Below, piece after piece: positions 27,413 to 35,825 of a DNA stretch of 64,000 bases (position 1 is its first letter; every line of letters begins with the position of its first letter). Origin of the DNA: Virgibacillus salexigens. GTDB taxonomy: Bacteria > Bacillota > Bacilli > Bacillales > Amphibacillaceae. The DNA lies in the NCBI RefSeq assembly GCF_014905415.1, contig NZ_BNEO01000001.1:744001-808000 (forward strand), written 5' to 3'. The notes under the pieces are model-generated. The model ran no database searches. It was not told the DNA's origin and saw nothing but the letters and a program-made list of their open reading frames with translations. The position numbers and the translations under genes are program-made.

Positions 27413-28405
27413 CTATTTTTTAAATGCAAAGCAACGTGCCGGGTTATGGATGAAAAACTTTTCGATTAATCGTTGACCATCAAAACCATTCTGATTCGCT
27501 TCATCAATAAAACGTGGAACCCACTTGCCAATAATATTTTCCAAACCTAACCCGTAATCATAATGTTTGTAGTAGGATTTTCTTGCTGTGTCGCCACTCA
27601 CCAATAATTGATCCTCATACCCTTTTCTAACCAGTTCTAAAATACATTGAATTCTTGTGCTTTCTGGGGCATACTTAATTTTTGAGATACCATCAAAGGA
27701 AAGTAGTGCACCAGTTTGTGCTACTTTCTCATGGTAGTAAGGATCTGGATTACGATCCATATGACCGAAGCTAATATGTTCTAAATGTACGCCTTCACTT
27801 TTCAGTAGTTCAATTTGTTCCAGAGCCATTGTCCCCGCTTCTGTATGAGAGTGCAATGGCGCTTTTGTTTCATGATGTGCTCGAGCTACTGCACGTAGTG
27901 TTTTTTCCTCTAACGGGGTTATTCGGTTATAGCCTGTACCAAATTTCACCTGGCCGCCACGTATATTCGTACCTTCCATCCCCTCTTCAATTTCGCAGAT
28001 AACAAAATCAGCCAGCTTATTGATAGATGTTGCATCTATCCATTCATAATACGTATGATAGTCACCTGTTACTTTTTTTACGTGTTCAGGGATTTGCGCG
28101 TCCCAAAGGAAACTCTTGTTGAAGCCTGCGGTACCCACAATGGTGACATCCGTTTCCTCTGCGATCTCTTTCACTGCTTGCACATCACGTCCATAGTCCA
28201 CTGCAGTTGCATCAACAATTGCTTGTCCACCGAAGTTTTTGAAGTCTAGCACATCCTGCTTGGATTTTTCTTTATCATCTAAAAGCAAATCATCGTTTTC
28301 TTGTTCCACCCAATATGGAGGGCGACAGACAATGTGTTCATGTGAATAGGTAAAACCTAATTTTGATGGAGCTATATCACCATGAAATGTTCTAATGAAA
28401 CTCAT
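27413..28405 (-). CDS. Phosphotriesterase-family hydrolase/lactonase-like
   Basis: This 330-residue amidohydrolase-superfamily protein starts at ATG 28403-28405, seven bases after AGGAGTG. Metal ligands are visible in order: the HEH pair in GFTYSHEHIVC, the bridging Lys in GGQVKFGTGYN, His in PLHSHTEAGT, His in SFGHMDRNPD and Asp in VSGDTARKSY. This matches bacterial phosphotriesterase homologues, several of which hydrolyse sugar lactone phosphates. The gene lies 76 bp after the PTS IIC gene, past a hairpin that may reduce its expression. A lactonase acting on a PTS-imported, phosphorylated sugar lactone is the leading guess. Confidence 0.85.
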   Translation of the reverse strand: MSFIRTFHGDIAPSKLGFTYSHEHIVCRPPYWVEQENDDLLLDDKEKSKQDVLDFKNFGGQAIVDATAVDYGRDVQAVKEIAEETDVTIVGTAGFNKSFLWDAQIPEHVKKVTGDYHTYYEWIDATSINKLADFVICEIEEGMEGTNIRGGQVKFGTGYNRITPLEEKTLRAVARAHHETKAPLHSHTEAGTMALEQIELLKSEGVHLEHISFGHMDRNPDPYYHEKVAQTGALLSFDGISKIKYAPESTRIQCILELVRKGYEDQLLVSGDTARKSYYKHYDYGLGLENIIGKWVPRFIDEANQNGFDGQRLIEKFFIHNPARCFAFKK

Positions 28406-28443
28406 ATATATCACTCCTGATGTAAGTTTAATAGATCAATTGG

Positions 28444-28466
28444 AAAACGGGGATGCTATATCCCCG
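28444..28466 (-). terminator. Intra-operon hairpin between IIC and phosphotriesterase genes
   Basis: Read on the minus strand, CGGGGAT and ATCCCCG pair around a five-base loop, followed by TTTT. It lies inside a gene set that otherwise looks like one operon, so partial termination is likely. Confidence 0.55.
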
Positions 28467-28480
28467 CTGATGGATCCAAC

Positions 28481-29776
28481 CTAGAAAAATAGTTGCGATA
28501 AAAACCGAATAATCGGGCCTAAAATGAACATATCTGAATCTGCTGCCCACATGGCTGTATCTGGTACGGTGTCAGGTAGAAGCATTTTCACCATCACAAA
28601 CTGCCCCCATGCAACAACAGTGGAGGTAATGAACCCACCTAGAACAGCACCTCTTACACCACCGGTTGCATTTCCAAATACGCCTGCAGTTGCAGAATGG
28701 AAGAACAGTACAATCATCGTTGGCACAAATACATAACTAACTGTATTTCCTAAAACAATCAACCAAATTAGTGCCCCAACAAAGGAGCCTAAAAATCCTA
28801 AAATGACAGCATTTGGTGCGAATGGAAATACAACTGGACTATCTAAGGCTGGCTTCGCACCAGGTACGATCTTGGTTGCAATCCCTTTAAATGCTGGAAC
28901 CATTTCACCAATGAACATCCGTACACCTAATAGCACCACAGCAATACCAGCAGCAAACGTGAATGACTGAATAATCGAATATACGATGAAGTTCTGATCT
29001 CCAGCAGCTTCCACTAGCGCTTGCGCTCCTGGTGTATCCTTAAGGGAGATAATAATCGCACCAATTAAAAATAATAGTCCCATTGTTAGTGCTGTAATAA
29101 CGTTAGAATCTCTTAGAAATTCCAAGCCTTTCGGAAGCTTGATTTTTTCAGAATCATTTTCTTTATTGCCTAAATATTTACCAGCCAGCGCACTTAATAA
29201 AGATACCGATGCCGAGGTATGACCCAGCGCAATATTGTCATTCCCCATGATCTTCCGCATGAATGGCTGCGTCAATGCAGGCTGAATGGTCCAATATAAG
29301 CCCATAAATACTGCTAGGAAGATAACGAGCTTACCAAATGAAACATCACCTGCAGTTTGAACCACAATTCCTGCAAAGATGGTGGTTGTCCAGAACATCA
29401 TATGACCAGTTAAATAGATATATTTAAATCTAGTAAACCTTGCTAATAAAACGTTAATAACAAATCCTAGAGTCATTGCTAATGTAACCGCACTGCCATA
29501 TTTAGCATTAAATGTTTCTTGCCCCATGAATTCTCCCAGTGGTTCTGCGGATAAATTAAATACTTCTTTCCACAGTGGTTCAAAAACCGTCAGCGCATCT
29601 GTAATTACCCCTGAACCTGCACTAATGATTAGAAACCCAATAACTGCCTTGAAGGTTCCGCTAATGACCTGGCTCATGCTTTTTTTCTGTAGTAATAACC
29701 CTAGAAGGACGATAAATCCAAGTAGAATCGCTGCTTGTCCAAAAATATTCGTCGCAATCCAAAAAATAACATCCAT
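28481..29776 (-). CDS. PTS ascorbate-type transporter subunit IIC (UlaA-like)
   Basis: This 431-residue membrane protein has about 11 helices. Family features include the N-terminal IFGQAAILLGFIVLLGLLLQ, the EPLGEFMGQETFNAKYGSAV region, QPALTQPFMRKIMGNDNIAL, and the late FFHSATAGVFGNATGGVRGA stretch. UlaA-type permeases import L-ascorbate or other sugar acids coupled to phosphorylation. It lies 22 bp after the matching IIB gene. The downstream enzymes are not those of the standard L-ascorbate pathway (no ulaG, ulaD, ulaE or ulaF), so a different substrate is likely. Confidence 0.9.
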   Translation of the reverse strand: MDVIFWIATNIFGQAAILLGFIVLLGLLLQKKSMSQVISGTFKAVIGFLIISAGSGVITDALTVFEPLWKEVFNLSAEPLGEFMGQETFNAKYGSAVTLAMTLGFVINVLLARFTRFKYIYLTGHMMFWTTTIFAGIVVQTAGDVSFGKLVIFLAVFMGLYWTIQPALTQPFMRKIMGNDNIALGHTSASVSLLSALAGKYLGNKENDSEKIKLPKGLEFLRDSNVITALTMGLLFLIGAIIISLKDTPGAQALVEAAGDQNFIVYSIIQSFTFAAGIAVVLLGVRMFIGEMVPAFKGIATKIVPGAKPALDSPVVFPFAPNAVILGFLGSFVGALIWLIVLGNTVSYVFVPTMIVLFFHSATAGVFGNATGGVRGAVLGGFITSTVVAWGQFVMVKMLLPDTVPDTAMWAADSDMFILGPIIRFLSQLFF

Positions 29777-29798
29777 TCGAGTTCCCCCCTATATCGTT

Positions 29799-30071
29799 TT
29801 AACTCACAACGTTCTCATCAATTGCCTTATTAATTTCTTCCATATCAAAGTAGTTATTTACAATGAAAACTTTAGCACGATGACCTACCAGACCTTCTGC
29901 TAGTTCATTACTCGTTATTATATAATCGGCTTCCATTGTTGAAGCTGTAGAAACATCGGTATGTTCCACCTCTGCACTAATCCCTTTGTCTGCTAACGCT
30001 TGCTCCACATTCATTTTTAAAATTAAACTCGTACCTTGTCCTAATCCACAAACTGTCAATACTTTCATCAC
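29799..30071 (-). CDS. PTS IIB component, ascorbate/lactose-type
   Basis: This 90-residue soluble protein has the phospho-cysteine in LTVCGLGQGTSLILKM (Cys9), typical of UlaB-like IIB subunits. It receives phosphate from the IIA partner and passes it to the sugar during transport through the IIC. It overlaps the IIA gene by four bases. Confidence 0.9.
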   Translation of the reverse strand: MMKVLTVCGLGQGTSLILKMNVEQALADKGISAEVEHTDVSTASTMEADYIITSNELAEGLVGHRAKVFIVNNYFDMEEINKAIDENVVS

Positions 30072-30520
30072 GATCTCCCCATTTCCACTATTTTTTTTAT
30101 TTCTTCATAGGTTCCTGCAGTTGCTAACTTTTCTACATTCATCGGATCATTGAGAAGACCCGTTAATTTTCGAAGCAAGGTGATATGCTCCTCACTGGAT
30201 GATGCACCTAAACCAAATACAAGACGAACTGGATCGTTCGAAGCGTGACCAAATACAATTGGATCCTTTAATTGCACCAGTGAAACAGAAGCTTCATTCA
30301 CTCCATCTTCGGGTCTGGCATGTGGAATCGCAATACTTGGAGCTAGTACAAAATAAGGTCCGTTTTCCTTATAGGAATACTTCATCGCTTCAATGTATGA
30401 CTTTTCGATGTACCCTTCTTTTAATAAAAGCTCCCCAGCAGCTTCAATAGCACCTTCTACATTTGCTGCTTCCACCCCAACCTTCACAATACTTTCTTCT
30501 AAAAACCTCATCGCATTCAC
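30068..30520 (-). CDS. PTS IIA component (mannitol/fructose/ascorbate type)
   Basis: This 150-residue protein has the phosphorylatable His in SIAIPHARPEDGVNEAS (about residue 67), with the PHARPE context of the IIA-2 family. It shows the usual SYKENGPYFVLAP stretch before it. It overlaps its neighbours by four bases on both sides, so regulator, IIA and IIB are translationally coupled. Confidence 0.9.
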   Translation of the reverse strand: MNAMRFLEESIVKVGVEAANVEGAIEAAGELLLKEGYIEKSYIEAMKYSYKENGPYFVLAPSIAIPHARPEDGVNEASVSLVQLKDPIVFGHASNDPVRLVFGLGASSSEEHITLLRKLTGLLNDPMNVEKLATAGTYEEIKKIVEMGRS

Positions 30521-32658
30521 TCACCTGTCCCTTTGCGTAATTTCATCTCCGTTGAATATGATTGAATCATTTTGATTAGTTGATGTTTGTCTTTTGTCTT
30601 CAGCATACTTTCCTTCATCTCTTTATTAGAAAATAGTCTTGTAAGTTGTGATAATGCTTTTAGATGCTGTTCATTATCTCGTGAAGCTAAAACAACCAGG
30701 ACGTTTACAGATTTTCCTAATATGTCAGTGGCTTCTTCCAAATGCAGCATACTCATCCCTGTTTTTATTACTCCATCTTCTGGGTTAGCATGGGGGAGAG
30801 CAAAATGATCAGATATCACAATATACGGACCAACCCTTTTAACATTTTCGATCATCTCGACAACATAACTTTCTTGGATATACCCTTGCTTCAACAATGA
30901 TTCAGCAGCAACGCTTATCGCTTCTTCCCAATGATCCACCCGCTTTTTAAGCACAATTCTATCTGATGGTAAAAGCTTGGCTAGGCCCGGTTTCTTTACT
31001 TCATTTTCTACATTTATTGGTGCATGAAAATAACTTCGAAGCTCCTTGGATAAGGATTCCTTGTCTTGAATTACTGCGTATCTTCGGACAATATCCATCA
31101 CCGTTTCAACAGAATAAACTTGGTTTTTGGAGGAATGTTCAAACAAACTGTTTACTTTTTTCAATAACTGCTCTTTATCTTCATTATCTAATACAGGATT
31201 CACTACAAAAACTGGCACGTCCCTATCCATTAGTGGAATAGTTGAGACAATAAAATCAACATGCAAATCCATTTTTTCATATTCCCTTAATGAGGTTACC
31301 CCAATGGTTTCTACATCAGAAAATAGTCCTTCAAGCTGGCTTTCTAATAGTCTTGAAGTACCCAACCCATTCGTACAAACAAGAAGCATGCTTTTACGAG
31401 TCGGTTCAAGCATTACACCCTCTTTACGAAGCCATCCTCCAAAATGCATTGTAATCAGAGCAACTTCATTTTCATTCATTGGTTGACCGATTATATTTTC
31501 AAAATGATGTACTACTTTTTTCGTTAAATGAAATACTTCCGAATAATTTTTCTTAACCAAATCCCTTAAATCATTTTCTAGTTCAATGCCATATTTAATT
31601 CGGTAGAATGCTGGTTTTAAATGAAGCAGCAAGTTTTGAATCATTTGTTCCGGCTCTCTAAACTCAATTGCTGCATAGCGTTGAAAATCAGCAGCCATCT
31701 TTTCCACCACATGAAGCAAAGTGGTCATTTCTTTGCTTTCTAAGTGTGTTCTAAAATTGTAATTCACTTTTGCACTGAGCAGATACTTCGCGAAATAATA
31801 TATTTCATTCTCTGGAATCGTCATATCAAATGTATCAGCGACATGATTACATAGGGACTGTATTCCTTTGTATTCATCCATCGTTTTGATTACTTCTCTT
31901 TCAACTGCGTCCACTTCTACAAATGATTGCTGCTCGATTCTCCTCAGGAAAAAATGAAACCAAATGATGATATTATTCAAAAATTCATCGGTAAACTCAA
32001 CCATAAATCGTTGCTCATATGCATGTAAGGATTGACTTAATAACCGAATTAATGGAATATCGAATATACAATATGGTCCCATCATTTGGTTATCTTCTTT
32101 GTTCGCTGTCTCCTCCAGAGACAAGAAACTGTGCCATCCTTCTTTCGGAGTGACGATAGCTAAGAAATGAATCAACAACCTTCTGATATCGTTTTCATTT
32201 CCCTCTATAGCATATCCTGTCTTACGATCTGAATAGAAAATTAATTGGTATGTCTTCATTTCCTTCTTCAGTTTTTTAATATCTTCTAAAACGGTATTTC
32301 TACTTACTTGAAAGAGCTTTCTTACATCCTCTAAAAAATACGGTTCACTCTGACCGACAATATGAATATAAATCCATGCCCTTCTCTCCGTAGGGGAATA
32401 CGCATAGTACGTCATTCCTGAGAAAGGATACTTCGTAATGATTGCTTTTTTAACCGCAGTTTCTAGATATAACCCTTGCCGTCTTACCTGCTTGATCTCT
32501 CCTAACTGATATTCATGCAGCCAATCATTTACTTTATCAAGGTCACTATAAATCGTACGGCGCGACACATTTAACAATGCAGCCAGTTCTTGAACAGTAA
32601 TATATGCATCTTGTTTCAAAAGTTGATTTAAAACAGCCATACTACGTTGATCCATCAT
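30517..32658 (-). CDS. PRD-containing transcriptional regulator (BglG/MtlR type) with EIIB- and EIIA-like domains
   Basis: This protein of about 713 residues is a PTS-controlled activator. ATG-ATG at 32653-32658 follows AGGGGG closely; the longer frame starts inside that site. Domain order from the N-terminus: a helix-turn-helix (TVQELAALLNVSRRTIYSDL, about 20-40) and a second one around residue 100, then two PTS-regulation domains (about 190-420), an EIIB-like domain with Cys in LVCTNGLGTSRLL (about 425), and an EIIA-like C-terminus with His in HFALPHANPEDGV (about 625). It heads the PTS operon it presumably controls. A candidate operator palindrome lies upstream of its promoter. Confidence 0.92.
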   Translation of the reverse strand: MMDQRSMAVLNQLLKQDAYITVQELAALLNVSRRTIYSDLDKVNDWLHEYQLGEIKQVRRQGLYLETAVKKAIITKYPFSGMTYYAYSPTERRAWIYIHIVGQSEPYFLEDVRKLFQVSRNTVLEDIKKLKKEMKTYQLIFYSDRKTGYAIEGNENDIRRLLIHFLAIVTPKEGWHSFLSLEETANKEDNQMMGPYCIFDIPLIRLLSQSLHAYEQRFMVEFTDEFLNNIIIWFHFFLRRIEQQSFVEVDAVEREVIKTMDEYKGIQSLCNHVADTFDMTIPENEIYYFAKYLLSAKVNYNFRTHLESKEMTTLLHVVEKMAADFQRYAAIEFREPEQMIQNLLLHLKPAFYRIKYGIELENDLRDLVKKNYSEVFHLTKKVVHHFENIIGQPMNENEVALITMHFGGWLRKEGVMLEPTRKSMLLVCTNGLGTSRLLESQLEGLFSDVETIGVTSLREYEKMDLHVDFIVSTIPLMDRDVPVFVVNPVLDNEDKEQLLKKVNSLFEHSSKNQVYSVETVMDIVRRYAVIQDKESLSKELRSYFHAPINVENEVKKPGLAKLLPSDRIVLKKRVDHWEEAISVAAESLLKQGYIQESYVVEMIENVKRVGPYIVISDHFALPHANPEDGVIKTGMSMLHLEEATDILGKSVNVLVVLASRDNEQHLKALSQLTRLFSNKEMKESMLKTKDKHQLIKMIQSYSTEMKLRKGTGE

Positions 32659-32703
32659 TATCCCCCTAATCAATAGTTCATAAGTAGCATGTTCTATACT
32701 TGT

Positions 32704-32732
32704 ATTATACTAAGAAGGCATCTACGTGGTAA
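32704..32732 (-). promoter_or_regulatory. Sigma-A promoter of the PTS operon
   Basis: Read on the minus strand, TTACCA and TATAAT are 17 bases apart, and TATAAT lies about 45 bp upstream of the regulator's start. Confidence 0.6.
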
Positions 32733-32744
32733 GACCAAAAGAAC

Positions 32745-32758
32745 CACATGGGCATGTG
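32745..32758. promoter_or_regulatory. Palindrome upstream of the PTS promoter, candidate activator site
   Basis: CACATG and CATGTG are separated by GG, a perfect 14-bp palindrome 13 bp upstream of the -35 element. The position suits an activator such as the PRD regulator encoded by the first gene. Confidence 0.4.
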
Positions 32759-32899
32759 CAAAATTGTACTGAAAAAGAAACGGAAATTGTTTGGAAAGGG
32801 ATCAAATAGTAATATGCGAGACAAATCTATCAAAATGCGCTTCTATTGAGGCTAGATATTTACCAAAAAGAGGTAGAGAATTTTTGACATAGTTACACT

Positions 32900-32926
32900 A
32901 AAAAAACCTGTAGACAGTGCTACAGG
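32900..32926 (-). terminator. Terminator of the exopolysaccharide operon
   Basis: Read on the minus strand, CCTGTAG and CTACAGG pair around a six-base loop, followed by seven T. It lies 26 bp after the last EPS gene. Confidence 0.8.
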
Positions 32927-32951
32927 GTACTCCGTACAACATCGAAGGATA

Positions 32952-33626
32952 CTAAAACGATCCTTTACCTCCGACAACTTGAAAAACAGTTTTAATAAAT
33001 ACCTTTATATCTAACCAAAGACTAAAATGGTCGACATAATACAGGTCATATTTAATTTTCTCTCCATGATTCATTTCGCTTCTTCCATTAGCTTGAGCCC
33101 ATCCTGTTATACCAGGTTTTACTATCAAACGTTTTTTCTGCTCTATATTATAACATCTAGTAATTTCAATGATTTCTGGTCTTGGCCCTACAATGCTCAT
33201 ATCACCTTTTAATACGTTAATAAGTTGCGGTAATTCATCTAAACTATATTTCCGAATAAATTTCCCTATCCTTGTTACATTTGGATTATCAACCGATCCT
33301 ATTTTAAAAACAAAGTCATCAGGAACACCATTTTGCCAATCATAGATTCTTCCTTGACTCTTGCTATTCGAAGTTTGCTTTATTTTCATAGAACGGAACT
33401 TGTACATTTTAAAATAAAAGTCGTCCTTACCACTTCTCTGCTGCTTAAAAAACACTGGTCTTCCATCTTCTTTTACGATTAACGCTGCCAATACTAAAAA
33501 TAACGGAATAAGTACGATTAAAACTACTAAACTAAATACAATATCAAACATGCGTTTAACTGCTAGTTGAAATGGCTTCTTCAACCTTATGTAGTCTGGA
33601 TCTGTCTGTTTCACTGAGCTGTTCAC
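32952..33626 (-). CDS. Undecaprenyl-phosphate sugar phosphotransferase (initiating transferase)
   Basis: This 224-residue protein is the short form of the WcaJ/PglC group: one membrane segment (about residues 29-50) and the catalytic domain. Motifs are AVKRMFDIVFSLVVL at the start, KMYKFRSMK, the KYSLDELPQLINVLKGDMS active-site stretch, the VGPRPE motif and GITGWAQANGRSEM. It transfers a sugar phosphate to the lipid carrier to start each EPS repeat unit. GTG at 33624-33626 is the likely start, inside the end of the previous gene (71-bp overlap). It is the last gene of the EPS operon. Confidence 0.9.
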   Translation of the reverse strand: MNSSVKQTDPDYIRLKKPFQLAVKRMFDIVFSLVVLIVLIPLFLVLAALIVKEDGRPVFFKQQRSGKDDFYFKMYKFRSMKIKQTSNSKSQGRIYDWQNGVPDDFVFKIGSVDNPNVTRIGKFIRKYSLDELPQLINVLKGDMSIVGPRPEIIEITRCYNIEQKKRLIVKPGITGWAQANGRSEMNHGEKIKYDLYYVDHFSLWLDIKVFIKTVFQVVGGKGSF

Positions 33627-34566
33627 TTGTCTTCACACCTCCACCACCATCTGCTATGCCAACTACTTGACTTGGTTCTGTAATATTATCAACAATAACT
33701 GTTCCCTCAGCACCAATATATCCCCCGGAAGCAATTGTTACATGACCTATCTTTGCTTGGCCAAAAATTTCATTAAAAAAGTCCTGCGTATAATCGTTAT
33801 CAAAAAGCATTTGATAAGAAAAACCAATTCGCGTATCCAATCTTGTAATTTTGATATTTCTTGATAGCATATTTTGAATGAAACTACTGCTAAAATTATT
33901 TATTCCACCATCAATTATAAAAGAATTTAAACCGATGAATGGTAATAAATCTTTCTCTTTAGTTATTCGCCCAGATAAGAATGATACAACAACATCAGCC
34001 TTTTCATTTAGTTGCATTTGTTCAATGGTCTTAATAGTAGGTGAGTTTTTTGGCAAGAATAAATTTAAAGCTTCAGAGATCCGCTTTTCTTTTTCATTTG
34101 TTCTCCCCATTATATAAACGTATGCTTGTCTCTCAGCCAATCTTAAAGTAATTTTGCTAGCTAGGTTACCCGTTCCAATTACTACCACTTTTTTATTATA
34201 TAGATCATCTTTTAAATGATTTCGAATTAATAGATCACAAGACTCTAATGTATTATCATTTGGCTTAACTGTTACTAACTTTGACTTTTTCACGATATTT
34301 CTTGCAAGTTCGAAAATATTTAAATCTTGTTTTTGTTCAATATCAATATATATGTAATCAACTTCTCCATCAAAAAAAGTAATGGTTTCCTTCAAATATT
34401 CTTCACTATTAATCATAAAACAAGACATAGTGGTATTTGAAATAGTTCTTCTAGGTAGAACTCTAAAGTCGAGTGCATGTTTTGCTGTTGTACTAATCAT
34501 GATAGATGATTGTTTATGAATTTTTAGGTGAGATAATTCTGTTTGAAGAAGTTTTTTAATTCTCAT
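33556..34566 (-). CDS. Unassigned NAD(P)-binding Rossmann-fold protein in the EPS locus
   Basis: This 336-residue protein has a central Rossmann motif KKVVVIGTGNLASKITLRLA (about residues 145-164) followed by VYIMGRTNEKEKR, like the cofactor domain of shikimate dehydrogenase or glutamyl-tRNA reductase. The part before it (about 40-140) may be a substrate domain; KADVVVSFLSGRI and NSFIIDGGINNF follow in the style of the methylene-THF dehydrogenase/shikimate dehydrogenase fold. The C-terminus has an unusual glycine-rich stretch (VVGIADGGGGVKTSEQ). I cannot assign a reaction. It overlaps the initiating transferase gene by 71 bp. A sugar oxidation/reduction or side-group role is only a guess. Confidence 0.6.
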   Translation of the reverse strand: MRIKKLLQTELSHLKIHKQSSIMISTTAKHALDFRVLPRRTISNTTMSCFMINSEEYLKETITFFDGEVDYIYIDIEQKQDLNIFELARNIVKKSKLVTVKPNDNTLESCDLLIRNHLKDDLYNKKVVVIGTGNLASKITLRLAERQAYVYIMGRTNEKEKRISEALNLFLPKNSPTIKTIEQMQLNEKADVVVSFLSGRITKEKDLLPFIGLNSFIIDGGINNFSSSFIQNMLSRNIKITRLDTRIGFSYQMLFDNDYTQDFFNEIFGQAKIGHVTIASGGYIGAEGTVIVDNITEPSQVVGIADGGGGVKTSEQLSETDRSRLHKVEEAISTSS

Positions 34567-34670
34567 TATTTATGCACCCGATCCTTCTATCTTATTTGCT
34601 TTTTACGTGATGCTTACTAAAAAAATATAAAACAGTTAAAAAATTACACCCAATACATATAGTACCGAAA

Positions 34671-35822
34671 TTATTTTATTAATGAATTAAATAAATCCAA
34701 TTGCTTACTTAATATTTTCTCTTCATCATATTCATTTTCAGCAATTTCCCTAGCTTTATTTCCCATCTTGATCCTTAAACCTTGATTATTAGTCATCTTA
34801 AGCATGTAAGAATATAATTCTTCCTTATTCTCTTTTTCAAATAAATAACCGGTTTCCTCATGCTCAACTTCTTCCCTGCAACCTCTTATATTTGTAGCGA
34901 TAACAGGCTTTCTCATTGCCATTGCTTCAATAATAGATCGTGGTAAACCTTCTCTGTGACTAGGTAATATAAAAGTATCTGAAGCAGCTAATAAGCAATC
35001 TATGTCACTACGAATTCCTGTTAAAATAATATTTTCGTTTTTCTCCCAATCAGCTATAGAATTACTTATATCTTGGTCCCTCTCAGAATTTGACAATCCA
35101 CCAATCAATAATAATTTTACTTTTTTATTTACTTTGATCACATTATTGAAAGCCTCAACTAACTCATAAATTCCTTTTTCTCTTACAAGCCTACCAATAA
35201 AGGCAAATACAAAATCTTCTTGATTGATACCTAGATTTTTTTTAAGATTTATTATTTCTTCTTCTTTTATTTTCTCTTGGTTAAACTTATTATAGATATC
35301 TACACCATTTCCAAGATGGATGATATCATTAGGCTTTTTGAACTTTTTTACTACACTTAGTTGATAATCTTCTTTACTTTGTAACAATAAATAATCTGTA
35401 GCTATTTTGGCAAAATACTTTTCAATTCTATAATAGAAATTATACGCTTGTTTTGACATGCCCTCATGAAAATAAAAACCATGTGCTGTATATATAATAT
35501 TATCAACTCTAGCTAATTTAGCTGCAATTCTACCTAAGATTGAAGCTACTGGAGTATGAACATGAACAATATTATATTTATGAATTCTCATTAATTTAAA
35601 TAGTTCTTTTATCGATTTTATATTTGAATTAAAATTTATCTTTCTATCAATATGAATGTCATGTACAATATACCCTTGATTTCTTAAGTCTTCTAAATTA
35701 CCATCTTCTGCACAAGCAATATGGACTTCATAACCTTCACTAATTGATTTATCAATTAATGGCTTAAGTTGTTTATCTACCGTTGTTGATACAGCGCAAA
35801 CCTGGAGAATTTTACCTCTCAT
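34671..35822 (-). CDS. Glycosyltransferase family 4 (EpsD-like)
   Basis: This 383-residue GT-B enzyme has the GT4 signature SHREGLPRSIIEAMAMRKPV near residue 285 and FAFIGRLVREKGIYELVEAF near residue 208. The N-terminal half contains HVHTPVASILGRIAAKLA and IIYTAHGFYFHEG, typical of the EpsD/CapM group. It adds a sugar to the lipid-linked repeat unit at the inner membrane face. It lies 3 bp from the sugar dehydrogenase gene. Confidence 0.88.
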   Translation of the reverse strand: MRGKILQVCAVSTTVDKQLKPLIDKSISEGYEVHIACAEDGNLEDLRNQGYIVHDIHIDRKINFNSNIKSIKELFKLMRIHKYNIVHVHTPVASILGRIAAKLARVDNIIYTAHGFYFHEGMSKQAYNFYYRIEKYFAKIATDYLLLQSKEDYQLSVVKKFKKPNDIIHLGNGVDIYNKFNQEKIKEEEIINLKKNLGINQEDFVFAFIGRLVREKGIYELVEAFNNVIKVNKKVKLLLIGGLSNSERDQDISNSIADWEKNENIILTGIRSDIDCLLAASDTFILPSHREGLPRSIIEAMAMRKPVIATNIRGCREEVEHEETGYLFEKENKEELYSYMLKMTNNQGLRIKMGNKAREIAENEYDEEKILSKQLDLFNSLIK

Positions 35823-35825
35823 AAA

